Shown here: in pieces, positions 17,641 to 27,030 of the stretch | Layout: each line of letters starts with the position of its first letter | How positions within the stretch are numbered: position 1 is the first letter of the stretch | Assembly: GCA_964490765.1 (NCBI GenBank) | Contig: CAZBDV010000005.1 | Span: 1 to 64,000, forward strand | Direction: 5' to 3' | DNA length: 64,000 nucleotides | Source of the DNA: CAZBDV01 sp964490765 | Lineage (GTDB): Bacteria > Cloacimonadota > Cloacimonadia > Cloacimonadales > JAJBBL01 | Notes under the pieces: generated by a model | The model's database searches: none | What the model saw: only the letters and a program-made list of their open reading frames with translations | Told to the model about the DNA's origin: nothing | Position numbers and translations under genes: made by a program

Positions 17641-18273
17641 ATGTTTACCGGTATCATCCAGGACACAGGCAAAATCAAGCGGATAGTACGTAAAGGTTCC
17701 GGCAGGCAAATAGTAATCGAATGTCGTGATATCCAATCTGATATTAAACCTGGAGCCAGTATTGCCTGCAATGGGATCTGTCTTACAGTGACCAGTTTCG
17801 ATCGGAATGAGATCACCCTGGAAGCGATGGAAGAGACTATCAGCAGAACTACCCTTTCCTACTGGCAGACAGGGGAGCGTATCAATCTTGAGCGAGGGGT
17901 TATGGCTGGTTCAAACCTGGACGGACATATTGTCCAGGGTCACGTTGATTCCATCTCGAACGTTTTACGGATAGAGCGGCGAGAAGCGAGTAAAATTCTG
18001 GAGATCGCCATACCGGAAGGATATGGGACCCTGATCGTCGATAAGGGTTCGATTGCTCTGAACGGAGTCAGCCTTACAGTTGCCTCCATAAAAGCGAAAA
18101 GTTTCACTGTTTCTCTGGTTGGATACACCCTTGAACAGACGAATCTCAATGACCTGAAACCGGGCAGCAGACTCAATATCGAGTTCGATATCATAGGAAA
18201 GTATATCACCCGTTATCTCGATAATCGAGCCAGTCAACTGACAGAGGAGAAAATTCGTGAAGAGGGTTTTTAA
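17641..18273 (+). CDS. ribE: Riboflavin synthase, alpha subunit
   Basis: Dismutates two 6,7-dimethyl-8-ribityllumazine molecules to riboflavin. The 210-residue protein contains the family's two lumazine-binding barrels. The first starts MFTGIIQDTGKI and includes ASIACNGICLTV. The second begins near NLDGHIVQGHVD and includes DKGSIALNGVSLTV. No FMN riboswitch is visible upstream and the gene is embedded after recR with a nine-base gap, so it is likely constitutive. Its 3' end overlaps the next gene by 17 bases. Confidence 0.96.
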   Translation: MFTGIIQDTGKIKRIVRKGSGRQIVIECRDIQSDIKPGASIACNGICLTVTSFDRNEITLEAMEETISRTTLSYWQTGERINLERGVMAGSNLDGHIVQGHVDSISNVLRIERREASKILEIAIPEGYGTLIVDKGSIALNGVSLTVASIKAKSFTVSLVGYTLEQTNLNDLKPGSRLNIEFDIIGKYITRYLDNRASQLTEEKIREEGF

Positions 18274-19558
18274 TCTACTCATATTGCTGATTATCATTTC
18301 TCTCTTCGCCGGTTGCGGTAACAGGAAAAGCCCGACCGGTGGTAAAGTCGATACAGAGAATCCGGTTATTGTCACAGTTATACCGGAAGAATATTCTGAT
18401 ATAAGTGGTAAGAATATCGAGATAACCTTCTCCAAACCGATAGATCGCAGCTCGATATATGAGGGTGAAAGAGGGATCAACTTCTTCCCTATGATCTCAG
18501 AAAAAAAATTCCGCTGGAGTGACAATACATTGACCATTGAGATCAACGAAGAGCTGGAACCAGAAAGGAATTATTACCTTATCCTCTCGGATCAGATCCG
18601 TGACCTGAGAAACAACAACCTTGATAAAAGTTACAACTTTGTCTATCATACCGGCCAGCTGCAGAATAACAGGGTCTATGGAAACATCCGCTACGAAAGA
18701 GAAGACGACCGTGGTTTACCGATAAACTTCACATTACTCTCCGCTGATTCGTTGAGAATATTCAGTAAAGTGATCTCTGGTGAACACTATTCCATCGAGA
18801 ATCTGGAAGATAGAGATTATCTCATAAGAGCATTTATCGATAAGAATCGGAATAAAAGATACGACATCGGAATCGATCCCTATTATGAAACTACTTTCCA
18901 CGCTGGGAAAAATAATGAAGTGACCCTGTCACTCGAGTATTTCGATGATACACCCCCTGATATACGCTCTCTGAGAGTGCAATATAATAACCTCCTCTCT
19001 GTTATCTTCGATAAACCTGTAAGGGATATCGGATGGATTGATATTACCAGTAACGATAGTCTGCAGACTGAACTGGAATTAGTTGCTTACGATATCATCG
19101 GTGATGAGCTGGAAATCGTTACTGCACCGATGGATTCATTGGAGTACAGAATCTCTCTCAGCTCTGTCAGCGATTATAAAGATAATATCGCCGATATAAT
19201 TGAAAAAGAATTCGAAGGTATCACCCGGGCTGATTCTACCGGCCCGGAGATAGTAAGAACTATCCCACGTAATGGTGCTATTGTTGAAGAGCCGAGTCCA
19301 GCGCTATATATTACTTTTAACAAATTTATGATTGTCGATAATATAGATTTACATATGATAGATACAATCTCGGGAGAGATGATCGAACTCGATATTGAGC
19401 TTGAAGACTCCCGTCAAATCAAGGTAAAACCGAAAAAAAATCTCACAAATCGCACTCCTTACCAGCTCCGGATATTGGAAAGCTCTAAAGATATGTCAGG
19501 CAACAACTTAGCGGAAGTTTATTCCCTGCAGTTTTTACCTATTTATACTGATTTTTAA
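18257..19558 (+). CDS. Lipoprotein with SbsA-type Ig-like domains
   Basis: A 433-residue exported lipoprotein with a GTG start, GAGGAG eight bases upstream. The signal peptide ends in the lipobox LFAGC (Cys20). An SbsA/Big_5-like Ig domain follows (about 35-130: PVIVTVIPEEYSDIS, ITFSKPID). A middle domain contains LIRAFIDKNRNKRYDIG, and further Ig-like units lie at about 215-310 and 320-430 (GPEIVRTIPRNGAI, LYITFNKFM, DMSGNNLAE). Such proteins are common in Bacteroidetes and relatives and are probably anchored at the outer membrane. No enzyme motif is present. The function is unknown. Confidence 0.82.
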   Translation: MKRVFNLLILLIIISLFAGCGNRKSPTGGKVDTENPVIVTVIPEEYSDISGKNIEITFSKPIDRSSIYEGERGINFFPMISEKKFRWSDNTLTIEINEELEPERNYYLILSDQIRDLRNNNLDKSYNFVYHTGQLQNNRVYGNIRYEREDDRGLPINFTLLSADSLRIFSKVISGEHYSIENLEDRDYLIRAFIDKNRNKRYDIGIDPYYETTFHAGKNNEVTLSLEYFDDTPPDIRSLRVQYNNLLSVIFDKPVRDIGWIDITSNDSLQTELELVAYDIIGDELEIVTAPMDSLEYRISLSSVSDYKDNIADIIEKEFEGITRADSTGPEIVRTIPRNGAIVEEPSPALYITFNKFMIVDNIDLHMIDTISGEMIELDIELEDSRQIKVKPKKNLTNRTPYQLRILESSKDMSGNNLAEVYSLQFLPIYTDF

Positions 19559-19670
19559 GTTGTTACACCGCTCAAATCACCTTTTTTTATTGACAATTTA
19601 CAGGCCTATAAATCTAATTCCTCTGTATAGATGCTCTCAGGAGTAACTATATCCCAAATAAGGAGGAAAT

Positions 19671-20846
19671 ATGAAGAAGTTTATTCTTGTACTAATTGTG
19701 TTCACCCTTTTCGCATCATTAGGTTATGCAGAGTTATTAACACGAGGGGAACTAAGAACCCGCATGGCTTTGTTTTATGACATTGGCAAAGATATGCCAA
19801 CCCAGTCAAACATCGACAGCAGATTCCAGATGACCTTTGAACAGCGTATCAGTGACTACCTGACAGGTGTATGGAAAGTGCAAGTTGGAGACCTGGTCTG
19901 GGGTGAAGAAGGCGCCGGATTAGGAGCTGGAGCTGAAAACATCAAAACACAAAATCTGTATTTGGGTTTTCTCTGCCCGTTAACAGGTGTGAATGCAAAG
20001 ATTGGTATTCAAGAATGGAGTGACCCACGTAGTTTAGTATTGGATGATGACAAGGCACCATTTGCTGGTATTATGCTGAACAAAGAGTTTGGTGAAGGTA
20101 TAATGGTAGGCCTGGGAACAGCAAAATTATACGAAGGGGAATATGATGCAGATGATGATATTGACCTCTTCTTCGTTAACTTCGGAACTGATATGTTTGG
20201 TCTGGACACAATCTTCAGACGCTGGGAAGCAGGCAGCAATCTTGACATCTGGGCAATGCCCTATTTCAATTACATGATTGAAGATTTAGAATTGAATTTG
20301 CTTATTGCTTTGAATCAGGCAAACTACTCTGAATTCATCGTAACTGAAGAGGGAGCAGAAGATTATTCCAACACCGGATTTGCTGTTTCTCTTAAAGGTG
20401 CATACGATCTCGATCCACTCATGTTAGGCCTCGATTTCCTCTATACCAGTGGAGACGATGGAAGTGATCCCACTTCAACCAGCAAATTCGAATCAATTCA
20501 TCCCTATTATCAGAATGGACTGGAAATTCTCGGTATAGGCATCCACTCTGGTGTCGGTGAAGGGATTGAACCGGGTAACGATGGACACGGTTTAATGAGT
20601 GTTGTTCTTAACGGTTCTTATCCAGCTGATGACAATCTGACACTTAAAGCTGCTTTCGGCTTTATGAACGCTGTTGAAGCTGAGAATACTGATATGGGAA
20701 TGGAGATCAATTTCGGTATGAATTACAAATTCTACAGAAATCTCTCCTTCGATTTAGTCGCTGCAATGGCTATGCCTGGCGAATTCTTCGGTGAGGACCT
20801 TGACAATACTCTGGCACTCGTTTCCAGATTCATGTACAAATTCTAA
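19671..20846 (+). CDS. Putative outer-membrane porin-like beta-barrel protein
   Basis: A 391-residue protein with a clean signal peptide (cleavage after Ala20 in SLGYA) and an acidic, Gly- and aromatic-rich body of alternating beta strands, ending MYKF with a terminal phenylalanine as in many outer-membrane barrels. An almost ideal ribosome site (AAGGAGGAAAT) and its own terminator suggest high expression. A TTGACA box at 19590 lies upstream, but its -10 partner is unclear. I recognise no named porin family; it resembles porins of Cloacimonadota in general look only. Confidence 0.72.
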   Translation: MKKFILVLIVFTLFASLGYAELLTRGELRTRMALFYDIGKDMPTQSNIDSRFQMTFEQRISDYLTGVWKVQVGDLVWGEEGAGLGAGAENIKTQNLYLGFLCPLTGVNAKIGIQEWSDPRSLVLDDDKAPFAGIMLNKEFGEGIMVGLGTAKLYEGEYDADDDIDLFFVNFGTDMFGLDTIFRRWEAGSNLDIWAMPYFNYMIEDLELNLLIALNQANYSEFIVTEEGAEDYSNTGFAVSLKGAYDLDPLMLGLDFLYTSGDDGSDPTSTSKFESIHPYYQNGLEILGIGIHSGVGEGIEPGNDGHGLMSVVLNGSYPADDNLTLKAAFGFMNAVEAENTDMGMEINFGMNYKFYRNLSFDLVAAMAMPGEFFGEDLDNTLALVSRFMYKF

Positions 20847-20869
20847 TACAACTTCTAACAATAGTAAAA

Positions 20870-20908
20870 TAAAAGGCTGCTGACCTTCAGGTTAGCAGCC
20901 TTTCTTTT
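20870..20908 (+). terminator. Rho-independent terminator after porin-like gene
   Basis: AAAGGCTGCTGACC pairs with GGTTAGCAGCCTTT around TTCA, followed by CTTTTTG. The stem is 14 pairs including G-T pairs. It lies between convergent genes, but its T tract favours the plus strand. Confidence 0.9.
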
Positions 20909-20969
20909 TGTAAATTTTTCTCTCACTGTTAATTAACTGTCAAACAGTGACCTGTTACCGGTTCACAGT

Positions 20970-23900
20970 TTACTTGAGTAACATCATCTTCCGCACTTCG
21001 GTCTTTCGATCACCAACAATTAACCGGCAGAGATAGACTCCCGCTGCCACTGCTCTGTTCCTGCTGTCGTAACCGTTCCAGTATACGGTATGTTTGCCGG
21101 TATCTCTCGGTTCGTCGAGCAGAGTTATGACCTTCTGCCCTTTTATATTGAAGACTTCCAGCTTCACTCTATCTCTCCTGTCCAGAGAGAATGCTATATT
21201 GGTCCCTGTCGATTGCCTGGAAGTATTTCCTGTAAAGAAGGGATTGGGATAGTTACCTAACAAGACAGCTGCTTCCGGGACATCTTCAACCGCAGTACCA
21301 CCATAATTTCTCACTTCTATCTGTCCGCTGATGATATCACTTTCAGGAATGTAAATAACTTCTTCACCTTCATACAGTGTTAAACTCTCATCACCTATAT
21401 TCAGGATAACGCTATATAGATCAGGTAGATCGGATTCAGTTCTTCTGAAATGGATGGGACTGAGTTCTGAATCAATAAGCAGCTCAAAATCCCAGAATCG
21501 CGATTCATTATTATTATCGTTCAGTTCACCTTTGAAATCGGAATGGAGTCTATCCACCGGATGGGTATTCTCATCTACCGGCAGATAGAAGTAGAAAGCT
21601 GTCTCCGGTCTGTGTGGTGGTTTGGGCAGGTCAAACAACGGGTTATAATACTCATTTGTAAATTTAGCACTACCGACAATAACTTCGTCTGCTCTGAAAT
21701 CAGATTGTTCGGCAACTATAGTCGTCTGCCAGTTATAAGGGAAGTCTGCAAAATCGGGGTTATCCTGGAATGGAATGAATCGCAAAACCAGGTCGGGAAT
21801 CAGACAGTAGAGCCATATAGATTCCTGCTTTCTCAGATTGTCGCTCAAACGATAACGATTATTCTCAACTCCATAGACCGCTCTATCTATCATATCATAC
21901 TGGACAGCTTCTATAAAAGTAAAAAGAGAACCGTCCAGGACAAAGAGGAAATCCTTAGCATATATGTCTTCCATGAATACATTGGGGATAAGATTCCACC
22001 CCTCCAGAAGCGGTATCTCATATTGTAAATTGCGGATGTTACCTGTAGTGCTTAACTCGTAATCTACCGGCATATATAACCAGTGACCTACACCGAATGG
22101 ATAGGAGATCACCTCCTGATAGGTCCCCTCATCGTGATTATACCTGAAGAGCTGAGAATCAGGGCCAAAGAGGATCGTACCGGAGAAATTGGGACTCTCA
22201 AAAGGGTTTGATTTGAGATGCCAGCCTGCCTGGTTCATAAAGTTTACAGTTGTGGGGATTATTCCGAGTTTGTAATTTGAAATATGATCTAAAGGATAAC
22301 CATCAATCACGATTGTTCTGATAACTAGATTGGCACCTGTCAGAAGAATGTTATCGGGGACTGTCCAGCTGTAAGATGTTGTATCATAAGGTAGTTGACT
22401 CGCTATATTAAGGCTGTCAGTTCCGTTACTGAGATAGATATCTATGCTGTCAATGAGTAGATTAAAACTGGCCGACCAGTTAAAGATGATATCATCACCT
22501 GCCTGGAGAAATCTGTTGCTGATATTGTTTATGTTGACTGTCGGTAATAAGTTACCCCAATAAAGTGTGAAATAGCGGTATGATGTTGATTCAGCTTCGA
22601 AAATGAGTGACTCTTCTGTCAAATCTATCATATTACCTGTGGTGGTACACCTCAGATAGAGTTTTTCACTGTTTCGTCCAAAATTATCAGATATCGAGAT
22701 AGAAATCGGTTGAGACGTCTGATTGGTACTCACCCTGATCGTCCAGGTCTTGTATTCCATATCAGGATCAAAATAGCCATAGATATCTCTCTGCAGATTT
22801 CTTAGAGCAGTTGACCAGTTACTTTTATAGGACATAGCATAGATATATGCCCCACCTGGTGGGTCATCTTTCAAGATATCGTAGTTGCTGTCATAGCCGT
22901 CTGAGGCAAATGGATTGGCACCAAACTCTACCGTATCGGAGATGATACCGGAGTCATTCTGAATTGTGAGCGTATAGATCCTTTGAGGAGAGGCAGAAGC
23001 TACGAAAATATGCAGATACTCATTATTCTCGTCATCGACCGAAGCAATTTTATAGTCGTAAATCAAGCCGTTCTCTACCTGATCATCTGCATAATTGTAG
23101 TATATGTTGTTATCGTCTGATCCTACAAGCTCCTCCTCTGTCTCCCAGGAAGCTATCAGCTCATAATCTTCTTCACCACTGAGTGATCTCCAGACATTAA
23201 ATCCCTGATTGTTGTTCTGATACTGAGCAAGCCATCTGACATCTACATAACCATCTCTTCCGTGGGCAGATAAATTGGCAATCGTTGCACTTCCTGTATA
23301 GCGGGATACTTCATTGCTAACATTCGAATAGTTACCGTTATAATCTTTTGCACGGATCATGAAGAAATATTGAGTATCCGCCTGTAAACCTGTTACAGTA
23401 GCCCTTGTATAGGCTTGGCCGGCCAGCGTTGAAATATTGTTCCTGTTCCGAATAGAGTAGTTGGGATCAACCAGATTTATCGGTTCGGTGGAAAAGAGAA
23501 TCTCGTAGGTTTCAAAATCATAAGAATAGGAACGTTCCCAGTCCAGTACTATATTGTTATAAGATGTGCTCACTGCAACCAGATCTGATGGGTCAGATGG
23601 TGGAACTCCATCATCGAACTCCAGCATATCGGGTAAGATCTCTGCATAGTGCTCTAACCACGGTATATAGAACTCTAATGATCTGCTCCATAACTCATCA
23701 ACATTCCAGGTCTGGGTAATAGCATCAAAGCCGTAAAACCATTTGTAATAATTCATATTCTGAGGATATACGCTCGGTAACTCCTCCAACTCAATATGAA
23801 AGAAGGGGGTGAATACATCATACTTGTTCCAGTTAGACTGTGTATAGACAACCTGCCTGTTACCATCTGCACCGGGAAGATTAATATTATTACTTATCGG

Positions 23901-24914
23901 TAATAATTCATCGCCCAGAGTGTAATACAAACCGTGTTGATTGTAAAGAACAGAGTAATAATCTGTAACAAGTATATCATCATGGATACCGATAGTATTG
24001 GCAGGAATGACAACATATTCCGAGGCATTTACCAGATCGAGATTGTTACCGCTGATATCCCTGATAGGTAAGCCCGGATAATTATAATTCCAGCCACCTC
24101 CTGAGATCTGCAGATGATTATACCCCATATGAGTATAATCGAAGCTGTGGATCTGAACTGAGTGTTCTCGTCGGGCAAAGGTATCTCTTATCTCATCACA
24201 GATCCTGTTATAGGCAACATTAAAGACGTGATTAGCATTCCTTGAGGGATCGCTCAAGGACTTCGAATTCCAGTAAGGAGGAACGTTCGTCCAGAGAGCT
24301 TCTCTTCCAGCACCGGAAATCATCATATACCGTGCATCCCATAACTGAAAAGCTTTTGTCGCTACTGGTATCGTTATAAAATCATCCTTCGGATGAACGA
24401 CATTTACGATTACAGGAATATCTGATGCCGGGTTGAATACATAAAGGCCCCACCCATAATCGAAACTTCCGTGTTGATGAATATCGGGCTGATCGGGTGC
24501 ATCATTGTCATCGAAGTAATCGAGGTTAAGATGCTCTCTTAGCATATAGAGTGTTCGGCCTGTATCGGTATCATGAAATTCCACTACTTCGTAAGGGAAA
24601 CCGTGCTGATCGATAGCAGATTGAGCTTCTGTGAACATCTCTGCCAGAAAGAAGTCCATAACCTCTCCCCAATTAGCTCTCTGTGTCGAACTGGCATTGA
24701 CGAAATTACCGAAACCGTTCGTCTGGCTGTCCCATGGAGCATATTGATTGTAACCTGGAGATGCTAAACCTTCGACAATCCTGTGATAGTAATTATCGTA
24801 AGCTGTAGCATCGGTCGTACCGTACATAAAATCTGTCAGAGAGGCAGTCTCTTCTGTCAGGGGATATAAGGTGACGGCGCATAATAGCAAACTACACAAA
24901 ATAAGGAATCTCAT
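20970..24914 (-). CDS. Large secreted protein with FN3 domain and T9SS-type C-terminal domain
   Basis: 1314 residues with a signal peptide and GAGGAG before the ATG. The N-terminal 430 residues look like an uncharacterised hydrolase: conserved-looking HPKDD (His174), ISGAGREALW, NHVFN and QIHSFDYTH (His256) could bind metal. A fibronectin type III domain lies at about 435-540, then beta-rich segments. The last ~98 residues form a FlgD-like sorting domain: LLGNYPNPF, then VKLEVFNIKGQKV, then GVYLCRLIVGDRK and a KMMLLK end. In FCB bacteria this type of tail directs type IX secretion and surface attachment. Catalytic activity is inference only. It sits 59 bases downstream of the UPF0104 gene. 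Confidence 0.82.
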   Translation of the reverse strand: MRFLILCSLLLCAVTLYPLTEETASLTDFMYGTTDATAYDNYYHRIVEGLASPGYNQYAPWDSQTNGFGNFVNASSTQRANWGEVMDFFLAEMFTEAQSAIDQHGFPYEVVEFHDTDTGRTLYMLREHLNLDYFDDNDAPDQPDIHQHGSFDYGWGLYVFNPASDIPVIVNVVHPKDDFITIPVATKAFQLWDARYMMISGAGREALWTNVPPYWNSKSLSDPSRNANHVFNVAYNRICDEIRDTFARREHSVQIHSFDYTHMGYNHLQISGGGWNYNYPGLPIRDISGNNLDLVNASEYVVIPANTIGIHDDILVTDYYSVLYNQHGLYYTLGDELLPISNNINLPGADGNRQVVYTQSNWNKYDVFTPFFHIELEELPSVYPQNMNYYKWFYGFDAITQTWNVDELWSRSLEFYIPWLEHYAEILPDMLEFDDGVPPSDPSDLVAVSTSYNNIVLDWERSYSYDFETYEILFSTEPINLVDPNYSIRNRNNISTLAGQAYTRATVTGLQADTQYFFMIRAKDYNGNYSNVSNEVSRYTGSATIANLSAHGRDGYVDVRWLAQYQNNNQGFNVWRSLSGEEDYELIASWETEEELVGSDDNNIYYNYADDQVENGLIYDYKIASVDDENNEYLHIFVASASPQRIYTLTIQNDSGIISDTVEFGANPFASDGYDSNYDILKDDPPGGAYIYAMSYKSNWSTALRNLQRDIYGYFDPDMEYKTWTIRVSTNQTSQPISISISDNFGRNSEKLYLRCTTTGNMIDLTEESLIFEAESTSYRYFTLYWGNLLPTVNINNISNRFLQAGDDIIFNWSASFNLLIDSIDIYLSNGTDSLNIASQLPYDTTSYSWTVPDNILLTGANLVIRTIVIDGYPLDHISNYKLGIIPTTVNFMNQAGWHLKSNPFESPNFSGTILFGPDSQLFRYNHDEGTYQEVISYPFGVGHWLYMPVDYELSTTGNIRNLQYEIPLLEGWNLIPNVFMEDIYAKDFLFVLDGSLFTFIEAVQYDMIDRAVYGVENNRYRLSDNLRKQESIWLYCLIPDLVLRFIPFQDNPDFADFPYNWQTTIVAEQSDFRADEVIVGSAKFTNEYYNPLFDLPKPPHRPETAFYFYLPVDENTHPVDRLHSDFKGELNDNNNESRFWDFELLIDSELSPIHFRRTESDLPDLYSVILNIGDESLTLYEGEEVIYIPESDIISGQIEVRNYGGTAVEDVPEAAVLLGNYPNPFFTGNTSRQSTGTNIAFSLDRRDRVKLEVFNIKGQKVITLLDEPRDTGKHTVYWNGYDSRNRAVAAGVYLCRLIVGDRKTEVRKMMLLK

Positions 24915-24973
24915 TATTACTCTCCTCTTCTATACTCAGTTTTATAACTATTTTGGCAATTTTCCTATCTTTG

Positions 24974-25957
24974 TTAATCTGATGTCAAGTTTTTTCCCCT
25001 CTGATTAGCACCATCTTTTGTGGTGATCAATAATAGGGCTCCCACCAGAGCAGGCAGGACAGAATTGATGATGAAAATAACGAGAGACGCTGTTACTGCT
25101 ATTGTTGGCTCGATGTTATACACTCTGAATAAATGAATGGCAAATGACTCTCTCAAACCGAGACCGGCATAAGTTATTGGAATTAAATTAGCTATGAGTA
25201 TCAGGGGAACACTCATCAGGACACTTATAACACCGATCTTCTGGAATTGGGAGATTATCAAATAGTATTGCATTACCGTTAACAGGAGAAAGAGTATCTG
25301 CCTGAACGTGATGATGGGAACCAGCTTGATATACTGGTCAAAGTACTCTTTCCAGGAATCTCTTTTCAATATTCTTGAAGACCAATAAATCACGAGAGGG
25401 AGAAGTGTAATGATAAACAGGGCAATCAGACGAAAAATAAGCGAAAATTGCTTGAAGTAGAACAGGCCAGCCCAGGCGGCAAACCAGAGGTTTGTCCAGG
25501 TGAGCATAAATCTCTCAATCCCTATCGAAAAGAGGGTTATTTTTTTCTTATTACTGACATAATAGACCTTGGCAAAGGTAGCATGACCGCCCGGTATAAG
25601 AAAACGGAGAGCATAGCCGATAAAGTGCGATTTCAATATCTCATATCTGGCTGGTTTATACGCTGTCGTTATCCTCAGGCACTGTTCCCAGTTTTTAAGC
25701 TGTATAATGAACTTGAATATAGTGATTACCAGAAGCAGGATAATTATATGGAATTTGATCTTCAGAGCTGCCCGGAATACTTCCTGAAGATCTATTCTCT
25801 GGAATATTATCCAGAGTATGATTAATGTAACAATAATCTTCAGAAAGAACAGCAACCTTTTGCTGCTATTACTCTTCCAGAAAGCTCGCTTTCCTGATGG
25901 TTTTAGAGGATTCAGCTTAGCCAATGAAAACCTCTCTTTCGGTTTCAGTTCTTCCAT
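24974..25957 (-). CDS. UPF0104 / lysylphosphatidylglycerol synthase-type membrane protein
   Basis: A 327-residue polytopic protein with about eight hydrophobic segments, of the COG0392 family (flippase-like domain of MprF relatives). Recognisable parts are LKNWEQCLRI, GYALRFLIPGGHATFAKVYY and the C-terminal TYAGLGLRESFAIHLF. No soluble synthase domain is attached, so lysyl-transfer is not implied. GGGAG eight bases upstream and a 13-base overlap with the glycosyltransferase gene indicate coupling. The pairing suggests lipid or glycolipid synthesis or flipping at the inner membrane, as inference. Confidence 0.8.
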   Translation of the reverse strand: MEELKPKERFSLAKLNPLKPSGKRAFWKSNSSKRLLFFLKIIVTLIILWIIFQRIDLQEVFRAALKIKFHIIILLLVITIFKFIIQLKNWEQCLRITTAYKPARYEILKSHFIGYALRFLIPGGHATFAKVYYVSNKKKITLFSIGIERFMLTWTNLWFAAWAGLFYFKQFSLIFRLIALFIITLLPLVIYWSSRILKRDSWKEYFDQYIKLVPIITFRQILFLLLTVMQYYLIISQFQKIGVISVLMSVPLILIANLIPITYAGLGLRESFAIHLFRVYNIEPTIAVTASLVIFIINSVLPALVGALLLITTKDGANQRGKNLTSD

Positions 25958-27015
25958 TGCCAGTCTCCCTTGAAACCCAGTAGCGTATAATAGATCATAT
26001 AATAGGGATATATGATGAGAAAGATAAGATCGAACAGAACAAATCTCTCCCTGTGCCAGGCAAGATTTATACTCCAGACGAAGAGAGCAGATGTATAGAA
26101 GAGAAGGAAACTGTAGTAATCAGCAAATAGTATCACCCTAAAAGGAAGATATATGAAAAAGCCGATAATTAGAACGGTAGTGATAAAATAGAAAGGTGAA
26201 GACATCTTCATTTTACCGAACCTTCTCTTCTGCTGTTGGTGAAAGTTCTCGAACAGGGGATGAGTTGTAACATTCCTGACTGGCGAGTAACTTATCTTTC
26301 CAGGTATTTTCATCATTATTGAAAGTGCTCGCTTATCATCACCTGACCTCTCTTCTCCGGTCCTATAGTAACCACCGGCATTCAGGAAAGGTTTTCTCGC
26401 AATAGCCAGGTTTCTGCCGCTGCAGCTGAAGGGGATCTTCAATCCGATAGGAGCGGCATAAGAACCGGCATTAGCTAACTGGATAAACCTCCTCAGGTAT
26501 AAGCTTATCCTGCGAAAAAAACCGGCACCTTGAATCAATTTTGAATAGTCTTCAGGAGCATAGCCCACGAGCATGATTGTTTCATCATTCCAGTATGCAG
26601 AAGTATCCTTTAACCAGTTCGAACTCACCAGACAATCGGCATCGGTAAGCAGGAATATCTCATTCCGCGCCTTCTCCAGTGCCTTCTGTAATCCGTATTT
26701 TTTCCCGGGAAGAATCTTCTCCCCTTCTTTGATTTGTATAACTGAAACTTCAGGCTTTTCTACAGCAAAGCTCTTGAAGAGCTCGGCTGTCCTATCAGTT
26801 GAACAGTCATCAACAAGAAAAATCTCATACATATCATTCGGATAATCTATCTTGCCGAGTGACTCCAGGGTTTGAGGCAATACCCTCTCCTCATTACGGG
26901 CTATTATGGCTATCGAAAAAGTCCTCAGCTTCTTCTCTCTTCCTCTTCTATTGAAAAGGATACCAATACCACCTAATAGTAGTGCTAGAGAGAAGCAGAT
27001 AATGACGAAACTCAC
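25945..27015 (-). CDS. GT2-family membrane glycosyltransferase
   Basis: A 356-residue processive-type GT-A enzyme. An N-terminal membrane helix (residues 3-22) comes first. The catalytic domain follows, with SIAIIARNEERVLPQTLESL, IFLVDDCSTDRTAELF (DXD-like), LLTDADCLVSSNWL and a QQQKRRFGKM stretch resembling QXXRW, and then two to three C-terminal helices. Translation starts at GTG with AAAGG upstream. The neighbouring UPF0104 protein and Wzi-like barrel suggest surface glycolipid or capsule work. The sugar is unknown. Confidence 0.88.
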   Translation of the reverse strand: MSFVIICFSLALLLGGIGILFNRRGREKKLRTFSIAIIARNEERVLPQTLESLGKIDYPNDMYEIFLVDDCSTDRTAELFKSFAVEKPEVSVIQIKEGEKILPGKKYGLQKALEKARNEIFLLTDADCLVSSNWLKDTSAYWNDETIMLVGYAPEDYSKLIQGAGFFRRISLYLRRFIQLANAGSYAAPIGLKIPFSCSGRNLAIARKPFLNAGGYYRTGEERSGDDKRALSIMMKIPGKISYSPVRNVTTHPLFENFHQQQKRRFGKMKMSSPFYFITTVLIIGFFIYLPFRVILFADYYSFLLFYTSALFVWSINLAWHRERFVLFDLIFLIIYPYYMIYYTLLGFKGDWQWKN

Positions 27016-27030
27016 ACGATACCTTTCGCC

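Noticed and set aside
19590..19631. Promoter for the porin-like gene from TTGACA and nearby TATA boxes
   Set aside because: Spacings of 11 or 30 bases do not fit a standard promoter, so I mention the box but do not call it.
21543..22028. Plus-strand open frame of 161 codons
   Set aside because: It is antisense to the 1314-residue secreted protein, whose domains and sorting tail are clear.
25448..25825. Plus-strand open frame of 125 codons
   Set aside because: It is the shadow of the UPF0104 membrane protein on the opposite strand.
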